Source: Desulfotomaculum sp.
GTDB lineage: Bacteria > Bacillota > Desulfotomaculia > Desulfotomaculales > Ammonificaceae
Assembly (NCBI GenBank): GCA_012961725.1
Contig: DTYU01000069.1
Coordinates: forward strand, 1 to 11,054
Direction: 5' to 3'
DNA: 11,054 bases
Positions within the stretch are counted from its first letter, which is position 1. The number at the start of each line of letters is the position of its first letter. Positions 6,522 to 11,054 of this stretch are shown one piece after another. Under the pieces are notes generated by a model that saw only the letters and a program-made list of their open reading frames with translations, did not search any database and was not told the origin of the DNA. Both the position numbers and the translations under genes were made by a program.

Positions 6522-7457
6522 TCATCCGTAATTCCCGGCGGATTTTTTATCAGGAGAAGTGTCAGGAGGCTTGCACTCCTGCCGGCATAATTCGCATTCA
6601 ACCCGGCAGGGTTCGGTGGAGATTAAAACATAGGTTCTCGGCAGGCGGTCTTGGATCGCGGTTTTAATCTTTTCGGCAAGGGTGTTTCCTTCGGCGACGG
6701 TAGTATCGTAAGGCAGCACAAGATGGAGGTCGACGTGCCGTTCCCCGCCGGCCCGGCGGGTACGGAGCTCATGGTATTCCACATACTCGTGCTTAAAGCC
6801 GTCAAGAACCTCCCTGATCGCCGACTCTTCAGCCTCCGGCAGCTTCACGTCTAAAAGGCCGTAGGTCGATTCCCGGATAAGGTCGAAGGCGGCTTTCAGG
6901 ATCAGCAGGGCGACAGCGATACCAATAAGCGGGTCTACAATCGTCCAGCCGGTTAGGTAGATGATCCAGATGCTGAGAAAGACCCCGAATGATGTATATA
7001 CGTCGGTGCGCAAATGCCAGGCATCCGCAGCGAGAGCAGGTGAATCCGTCTCGCGCGCCGTTTTCATCAGCACCTGTGAAACCACGAAGTTTACCACTGC
7101 GGAAGCACCCATCAGCGCCGCGCCCAACCCAAGCGCAGTTACAGGCTCGGGATGCAGCAGTTTTTGTGCGGCGTGCCAGATGATAAAGCTGGCGGCTAAA
7201 ACTATCAGCATCGCCTCGCCAAGGCTGGCCATGTTCTCAAACTTTCCGTGGCCGAACTGGTGCTGTTCATCGGCCGGCTTCGCTGACTGCCTGATCGAAG
7301 CGAAAGCCATCAGCGATGCCAAGAGGTCCACACCGGAATGCAGGGCTTCGGAAAGCACAGCAACGGAGTTCATGGCGACGCCGGCGGCAAGCTTGCCAAC
7401 GGTAAGCACGGTATTAGATCCGACGGAAAGGAGCGCTACGCGTACTTTCTTATCCAT
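6522..7457 (-). CDS. Cation diffusion facilitator (zinc/divalent-metal efflux) with cysteine-rich tail
   Basis: About 311 residues. Numbered from the ATG at 7457: six hydrophobic segments occupy roughly residues 6-200, followed by a cytoplasmic domain (about 205-282). The transport site is HxxxD twice: EALHSGVD (His40, Asp44) and WHLRTD (His148, Asp152). The GHGKFE loop (69-74) is the family's second metal site. CDF proteins are inner-membrane dimers that export Zn, Mn, Fe or Co/Ni in exchange for protons. In ZnT/YiiP studies His rather than Asp at the first position favours zinc, so zinc is the best guess. Unusually, the protein ends with Cys284-x3-Cys288-x2-Cys291-x3-Cys295 and a charged tail. 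The ATG has AAGGAG 13 bases upstream, which is long; a TTG at 7499 would add 14 residues. Confidence 0.93.
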   Translation of the reverse strand: MDKKVRVALLSVGSNTVLTVGKLAAGVAMNSVAVLSEALHSGVDLLASLMAFASIRQSAKPADEQHQFGHGKFENMASLGEAMLIVLAASFIIWHAAQKLLHPEPVTALGLGAALMGASAVVNFVVSQVLMKTARETDSPALAADAWHLRTDVYTSFGVFLSIWIIYLTGWTIVDPLIGIAVALLILKAAFDLIRESTYGLLDVKLPEAEESAIREVLDGFKHEYVEYHELRTRRAGGERHVDLHLVLPYDTTVAEGNTLAEKIKTAIQDRLPRTYVLISTEPCRVECELCRQECKPPDTSPDKKSAGNYG

Positions 7458-7576
7458 AAAGACGGTTCTTCTCCTTGCCAGGCCGAAAAACGGAAGCAAT
7501 AAGCCTTACTAAACTTGTTGCCTACGCACAGGTTGAGTCTGAAGTTGAACCACGTGACAACGGTGTTTTACTTTAG

Positions 7577-7604
7577 TTCGGCGGACTCCGCTGAATTCAT
7601 TATA
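7577..7604 (-). promoter_or_regulatory. Candidate -10 (TATAAT) with adjacent inverted repeat, upstream of the cation transporter
   Basis: A perfect TATAAT on the minus strand (7599-7604) lies 141 bases before the ATG. No convincing -35 sits at 16-18 bases. Just downstream, where transcription would begin, is an inverted repeat ttcggcgg-act-ccgctgaa (7577-7595). It could be an operator for a metal-responsive regulator or a short leader hairpin; neither can be decided here. The rest of 7458-7703 has no gene; a 6-bp inverted repeat ccgcaa/ttgcgg at 7644-7662 is the only other structure seen. Confidence 0.35.
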
Positions 7605-7703
7605 TCGTTCTGGACGTGAATTTCTTTCTTTAGAATAATATTACCGCAAAAATTTCTTGCGGGTACCTAATATTTTGCTTGAAATTCGCTCAGACTATAG
7701 GCA

Positions 7704-8140
7704 AGGGTCCATAATGGCCGAGCAAAGATTGCTACCGTGTCACAAATGTGGCGCGGTAGCAGTCGAACAAAGGTTGATGCCGGGTCAAATGCGGCTCGGT
7801 ATCAGCCGGCGAGCAGATCGGCATGTTTCCAGGAAGGGCTCGGCAGCGGTCCTAAGGATTGCCGTTGGGGTCAAGAAGGAGGCATGCCGGTCGAGCCAAG
7901 ACTGATGCACGTGCCGTATAATAAGCCTGAGTGCTTAATGGGTTTCCCGGCAGCCGAGAGGTTGCCGGTAGCTCGAAAGGTACCTGCATCAGTCGGGCAA
8001 AGGTTAGCCTGGGTTTCGTAAAGGGTTCCGGGTGACCGAAAGGCTATCCGGAGCTCGACAGGGATGCAGGATAGCCGGAGCGCAGGTCATTATGGGCTCT
8101 CAAATGAGAAGTCCTTCCTAAATGGGAAGGGCTTCTTGTT
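7704..8140 (+). ncRNA. Candidate large multi-arm structured RNA, family not recognised
   Basis: A 16-bp helix (7704-7719 with 8085-8100) closes a region in which six arms follow one another. P2: 7727-7743/7748-7764 (17 bp, AAAU loop). P3: 7772-7786/7793-7807 (15 bp). P4: 7816-7830/7878-7892 (15 bp) with an inner hairpin 7841-7864. P5: 7900-7909/7985-7994 (10 bp), then a C-C mismatch and 7911-7915/7979-7983, with an inner 9-bp hairpin 7947-7968 capped by GAGA. P6: 8002-8013/8027-8037 (11 bp, one bulged G). P7: 8042-8049/8069-8076 (8 bp). Linkers resemble one another: gagcaaa, gaacaaa, gagca, gagccaa, gggcaaa. About 18 non-Watson-Crick pairs are G-U on this strand and would be A-C on the other. 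A 13-bp hairpin follows the closing helix. Reading frames crossing the region lack ribosome sites and family resemblance. No clear promoter is seen upstream; actata/tatagg at 7694-7701 lacks a -35. I see no hallmark of RNase P RNA, tmRNA, 6S or SRP RNA. Confidence 0.75.
8106..8137 (+). terminator. Strong hairpin ending the structured RNA (terminator-like)
   Basis: Stem 8106-8118 pairs with 8125-8137 over 13 bp (two G-U) around the loop taaatg. The plus strand continues gtttc, with more T in the stem foot (cttctt), so the T-run is imperfect. On the minus strand the bases after the stem (atttgagag) have only a short T-run. It begins six bases after the closing helix of the RNA and is best read as its intrinsic terminator; a role for spoIVA transcripts from the other side is possible. 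Confidence 0.65.
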
Positions 8141-8141
8141 T

Positions 8142-8198
8142 CAGAAGTCAGAAGATAGAAGTTTAGAAGATAGAAGATAGAAAATAGAAGATAATAGC
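8142..8198. repeat. Heptameric quasi-repeat tract, word TAGAAGA
   Basis: The plus strand splits into cagaagt, cagaaga, tagaagt, one extra t, then tagaaga, tagaaga, tagaaaa, tagaaga, taatagc. The period of seven is nearly unbroken over 57 bases. It lies between the terminator-like hairpin and the spoIVA 3' end, and is almost pure purine plus T on the plus strand. Confidence 0.85.
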
Positions 8199-8220
8199 AA
8201 ATCTTCTCACTTCGCCTCAA

Positions 8221-8269
8221 ATTCTATATTCCATATTCTGAATTCTATATTCTGTATTCTATATTCCTA
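8221..8269. repeat. Heptameric repeat tract, word ATTCTAT, ending in the spoIVA stop codon
   Basis: Seven unbroken 7-base units on the plus strand: attctat, attccat, attctga, attctat, attctgt, attctat, attccta. Three are identical. The spoIVA stop codon TAG (plus-strand cta, 8267-8269) is the end of the last unit, so on the gene strand the repeat begins exactly at the stop. It is partly complementary to the TAGAAGA tract 22 bases away, allowing an imperfect AT-rich hairpin. Confidence 0.9.
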
Positions 8270-9739
8270 AATAATGATACAAATGATGCCGCCCGCGCCG
8301 TCGTTCACAATCCGCTGGAGTGCCTCCTGCAGTTTCGCCTGGGTGTTTTCCGGGATCCGCTGCAGCTTGTCCTGAATGCCTTCCCGGACCAAGTCGTGCA
8401 GTGATTTTCCAAAGAGTTCTGACTCCCAGATCCTTTTGGGGTTCTCCTCAAACTCCTTCAGGATGAAACGGACCAGTTCCTCGCACTGTCTTTCTGTGCC
8501 GATGATCGGTGTAATCTCGGTGGTTATATTTGCCCGAATCATGTGGAGCGAAGGAGCACTGGCTTTGAGCCGGACACCGAAGCGGTTCCCCTGGCGGATC
8601 AGTTCCGGTTCCTCCAAGTTCATCTCGTCGAGCCGCGGAGTTACCACGCCGTATCCTCTTTCCTTGACCTCCTCGATGGCGTTAGCCACCTTGTCATACT
8701 CCCGTTTCGCCACGCTCAGGTCCCTCATCAGACGGAAGACATCCTGGTCACCCGTTACGCTCAAACCGCTCACTTCCGAAAGGATCTGGTGGAAGAGCCC
8801 TTCTTTTGCGGAAACCATGATGGAGGAGGTCCCGCTGCCCAGGTCGGTCTCTTGAATGACTACGTCGCCGACATGCTCCTGCTCCTTCAGTGTAAGTGAT
8901 ACCCCTTGGATATCGCGCACGCGCCGGACCTTAGAAATCGCGCCCCGTACGGCGGATTCAAAGCTCTGGCGCAGCCAGTGGTCGTGTTCGAGTTCATCAA
9001 CCCACGGCGGGAGCGTGATGTTAACCTCCGTCACTGGAAACTCGTACAGGACCTCTTCAAGGATGGTGAAGATGTCGTTCTGGGTCATCTGCAGGGCATC
9101 CACCGGAAGGACCGGGATCCCGTATTTTTCAGCCAGTTCTGCGGCCAACTGCGAGGTTTCCAACGCGTGCGGCTGTGTGCTGTTTAAGATGACAATGAAC
9201 GGTTTATTTATGTCCTTGAGTTCTTGGATCACCCGCTCCTCAGCCTGGATGTAGCTTTCCCGCGGAAGGTCCGTAATCGTTCCGTCGGTGGTCATAACGA
9301 TCCCGATGGAGGAATGGTCCTGGATCACTTTCCGCGTGCCGATCTCGGCCGCTTCATCAAAGGGAATGGGCTCGTCAAACCAGGGCGTTGTCACAAGGCG
9401 CGGCAGGTCTTCCTCCTCGTATCCGAGTGCTCCTTCGACCCGGTAACCGACGCAGTCCACCAGCCGGACCTTGAACCTGATGCCGGATTCTAAGGCCACC
9501 TCTACCGCCTCGTTAGGCACAAACTTAGGTTCGGTGGTCGTTACCGTTTTGCCTGTACCCGCCTGCGGGAGTTCATCCCGGGCCCGCTCGCGGTCGTATA
9601 CATTTTCGATATTGGGAATCACCATCAACTCCATGAAACGCTTGATGAATGTGGACTTGCCGGTGCGCACCCCCCCGACGACCCCGATATAGACGTCTCC
9701 CCCGGTGCGCTCGCTGATATCCCGAAAGAGATGTTCCAT
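8267..9739 (-). CDS. spoIVA: Stage IV sporulation protein A (spore-coat morphogenetic ATPase)
   Basis: About 490 residues, equal to the B. subtilis protein (492). The N-terminus MEHLFRDISERTGGDVYIG aligns with the known SpoIVA start. Walker A is GGVRTGKST (residues 22-30, Lys28). A threonine-rich switch (TTTEPKF) is followed by VDCVGYRVEG with the Walker B Asp near 95. The protein ends in GGAGGIICIII, like the conserved SpoIVA tail. SpoIVA is made in the mother cell, binds the forespore surface with SpoVM, hydrolyses ATP to polymerise into a static cage and is needed for coat and cortex assembly. The ATG at 9739 has AAGGAGG eight bases upstream; the adjoining TTG codon is less likely. It lies downstream of gpsA with its own promoter candidate. 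Its stop codon is embedded in a 7-base repeat tract. Confidence 0.98.
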   Translation of the reverse strand: MEHLFRDISERTGGDVYIGVVGGVRTGKSTFIKRFMELMVIPNIENVYDRERARDELPQAGTGKTVTTTEPKFVPNEAVEVALESGIRFKVRLVDCVGYRVEGALGYEEEDLPRLVTTPWFDEPIPFDEAAEIGTRKVIQDHSSIGIVMTTDGTITDLPRESYIQAEERVIQELKDINKPFIVILNSTQPHALETSQLAAELAEKYGIPVLPVDALQMTQNDIFTILEEVLYEFPVTEVNITLPPWVDELEHDHWLRQSFESAVRGAISKVRRVRDIQGVSLTLKEQEHVGDVVIQETDLGSGTSSIMVSAKEGLFHQILSEVSGLSVTGDQDVFRLMRDLSVAKREYDKVANAIEEVKERGYGVVTPRLDEMNLEEPELIRQGNRFGVRLKASAPSLHMIRANITTEITPIIGTERQCEELVRFILKEFEENPKRIWESELFGKSLHDLVREGIQDKLQRIPENTQAKLQEALQRIVNDGAGGIICIII

Positions 9740-9747
9740 CAAGATTC

Positions 9748-9754
9748 CCTCCTT
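9748..9754 (-). promoter_or_regulatory. Ribosome binding site AAGGAGG of spoIVA
   Basis: A perfect AAGGAGG on the minus strand, eight bases before ATG (9737-9739) and five before an adjoining TTG. Homology of the N-terminus favours the ATG. Confidence 0.8.
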
Positions 9755-9824
9755 AAGTTGTTATCACGGTCGGATAGGCAGCCGCGATGCCATTTTCATT
9801 TTTTTCCAAAGGTTGCTTATCACA

Positions 9825-9853
9825 ATTTATATGCCCAATATTTAGGTATATGC
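9825..9853 (-). promoter_or_regulatory. Candidate sporulation-sigma (sigma-E-like) promoter of spoIVA
   Basis: On the minus strand GCATATA (9847-9853) and CATATAAAT (9825-9833) are separated by 13 bases. The second resembles the sigma-E -10 CATACAAT, and the first contains the ATA of the sigma-E -35, about 15 bases from CATA (16 or so is usual). B. subtilis spoIVA is transcribed by sigma-E, which supports the reading. The leader would be about 80 bases. A sigma-F/G-type reading cannot be excluded. Confidence 0.5.
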
Positions 9854-10068
9854 CTTCGTTGTTTAAAAAGTTTAAATCCAAAAATCAGCCGGTTTCTTTT
9901 ACGGCCTGCCCCATGGCAGACAAGGCCGGGCACTTGTTATTACTTCCCCTGTAACTCAACAAAACTTATGCATGAAGAAGAAAGAAAATGCGGGAACAGG
10001 AAAACTTTAAAATGTAAAAATGCTGGCAGGAGTGATTGTCGCGGTTGGGCAGAGAGTTCGCGGGCAGG
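9854..10068. other. gpsA-spoIVA spacer, no gene
   Basis: AT-richer sequence without a supported ORF. An imperfect inverted repeat lies at 9902-9928 (cggcc...ggccg enclosing ctgcc-ccat-ggcag), but no T-run follows it on the minus strand, so it is not called a terminator of gpsA. I see no repeat tract of the heptamer type here, unlike the spacers downstream of spoIVA, relA and dtd. Confidence 0.5.
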
Positions 10069-11054
10069 CTATTGCGCGCGCTTTTCCCAGGATACGCTTA
10101 TGCGACATACCTCTTCGATCTCACGGGTGCGGGCGCGTCCGAGGAGGCTTTTTGCGGCCTCGAGCGGTGCCAACCCTTCAAAAAGGACGCGATGGGTCTC
10201 CGCTGTAATCGGCATCTGGACATTAAGGTTCCGGGCCAGGGAGCCGGCTGCACGGGTGGTTCTCACCCCTTCAACGACCGTACCGACGGCCGCCAGTGCC
10301 TCTTTTAGGCTCTTCCCTCGACCGATCTCGATTCCGGCGCGCCGATTCCGGCTGTGCATGCTCGTGCAGGTGACGATGAGGTCGCCCAGGCCCGCCAACC
10401 CGGCAAAGGTCAGCGGGTTGGCCCCCAGGCGCAAGCCCAGACGGGTGATCTCTGCAAGACCCCTGGTCATCAATGCCGCTTTGGCGTTATCGCCGAAGCC
10501 GATCCCCTCACAGATGCCTGTCGCGAGCGCGATGATGTTCTTTAGCGCCCCGCCTAGTTCGACGCCGACCAGATCGTCGTTGGTATAGACGCGGAAATAC
10601 GGCGCCATAAAAAGCTCCTGGATAAACTCCGCGGTCCCGGCGTTCTGGGAAGCGGAGACAATCGCGGTCGGCTGTCCCCGGCCCACCTCTTCGGCATGGC
10701 TGGGCCCGGAAAGCACCGCATAGCGATCTGCCTCCGGCCCTGCTTCGGCCGCGTATACTTCCGAGAGACGCAGCAGGGACGTTTCCTCGATCCCCTTGGC
10801 GGCGTTAACGATGCGGGCGGCCGGGGGAATGGCCGGCAGGGCGGCCTTCAATACCTCCCGGAAGGCGTGGGAAGGAACGGCGAAGACAACCACGGTGACG
10901 CCGTCCAGGGCTTCCGTCAGGGAGGCGGTTGCGGTGACGTTTTGCGGAATCTGTACGCCCGGGAGATAACGGAGGTTTTCCCGCCTGGTGTTCAGCGCAG
11001 CCGCGTGCTCCTGCCGCCGCGCCCAAAGGCGGACCGGATACCCCTTCCCGGCAA
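10069..11054 (-). CDS. gpsA: Glycerol-3-phosphate dehydrogenase [NAD(P)+], 5' end cut by window edge
   Basis: The visible part (about 328 codons, entering at AGKGYPVRLWARRQEH) lacks only the first residues with the Gly-rich nucleotide loop. Characteristic segments are FAVPSHAFREVL, NAAKGIEE, LSGPSHAEEV, ELGGALKNIIALATGICEG (with the catalytic-region Lys), GDNAKAALMTRGLAEI, GLAGLGDLIVTCTS and SRNRRAG. GpsA is a cytosolic enzyme reducing dihydroxyacetone phosphate to sn-glycerol-3-phosphate for phospholipid synthesis. The frame is open to the right edge, so any internal start codon (for example the GTG at 10893) is not the true start. It lies upstream of spoIVA on the same strand, an arrangement common in Clostridia, where membrane lipid supply and sporulation genes adjoin. 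The C-terminal end appears complete. Confidence 0.97.
   Translation of the reverse strand, partial: AGKGYPVRLWARRQEHAAALNTRRENLRYLPGVQIPQNVTATASLTEALDGVTVVVFAVPSHAFREVLKAALPAIPPAARIVNAAKGIEETSLLRLSEVYAAEAGPEADRYAVLSGPSHAEEVGRGQPTAIVSASQNAGTAEFIQELFMAPYFRVYTNDDLVGVELGGALKNIIALATGICEGIGFGDNAKAALMTRGLAEITRLGLRLGANPLTFAGLAGLGDLIVTCTSMHSRNRRAGIEIGRGKSLKEALAAVGTVVEGVRTTRAAGSLARNLNVQMPITAETHRVLFEGLAPLEAAKSLLGRARTREIEEVCRISVSWEKRAQ

Noticed and set aside
7657..8021. Two plus-strand reading frames of 82 and 94 codons inside the structured RNA region
   Set aside because: One begins at TTG and the other at GTG-type starts without ribosome sites; translations show no family resemblance, and the base pairing explains the sequence better.
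7704..8140. Riboswitch leader of the cation-efflux gene on the minus strand
   Set aside because: It lies upstream of that gene, but the wobble pairs are G-U only on the plus strand, and the terminator-like hairpin is at the plus-strand end, far from the transporter start.
8142..8269. CRISPR-like array
   Set aside because: Units are seven bases with no spacers and no cas gene nearby; this is short-period repeat, not CRISPR.
9902..9928. Terminator of gpsA
   Set aside because: The inverted repeat is imperfect and has no T-run on the minus strand; it also lies about 140 bases past the gpsA stop.
9731..10588. 285-codon plus-strand frame crossing the spoIVA-gpsA spacer
   Set aside because: It spans two unrelated minus-strand genes and their spacer; composition is Arg/Ser-rich shadow type.
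10805..10893. GTG at 10893 as the gpsA start
   Set aside because: The frame stays open to the window edge and the upstream codons encode conserved GpsA sequence (GYPVRLWARRQ), so the true start is outside the window.

Overview
The window looks like chromosomal DNA of a spore-forming Firmicute, most likely a Clostridia member of the Peptococcaceae/Desulfotomaculum type. The reasons are spoIVA (a spore-coat ATPase confined to endospore formers), a recJ-relA-dtd cluster typical of Gram-positives, strong AGGAGG-type ribosome sites, and GC-rich codon use by eye. The genus cannot be fixed from the sequence alone. Every protein gene reads on the minus strand.

Layout from the right edge: gpsA (5' end outside the window) and spoIVA form a phospholipid-precursor/sporulation pair separated by a 329-base spacer that carries a sporulation-type promoter candidate. 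Next comes an 809-base stretch with no protein gene. It holds a strikingly structured RNA candidate on the PLUS strand (about 7704-8140, convergent with spoIVA) and, between its terminator-like hairpin and the spoIVA stop codon, two runs of 7-base quasi-repeats. Leftward follow a cation-efflux transporter with an unusual cysteine-rich tail, a 95-residue winged-helix protein with its own terminator, and then recJ - relA - dtd - metallo-beta-lactamase-fold hydrolase (3' end outside the window). That last group links DNA repair, the stringent response (ppGpp synthesis and hydrolysis) and D-amino-acid proofreading of tRNA. The apt gene usually found between recJ and relA in Firmicutes is absent, and recJ overlaps relA directly.

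The most interesting item is the 7704-8140 RNA candidate. A 16-bp closing helix (7704-7719 with 8085-8100) encloses about 365 nt that can be drawn as six consecutive arms around one junction. The arms are joined by recurring purine-rich linkers of the type GAGCAAA, and a 13-bp hairpin follows. The non-Watson-Crick pairs are G-U on the plus strand, which points to a plus-strand RNA. I do not recognise it as a known family. The second theme is a set of heptameric quasi-repeat tracts, with a different word in each spacer. Three of them run into the stop codon of the adjacent gene (dtd, relA, spoIVA).
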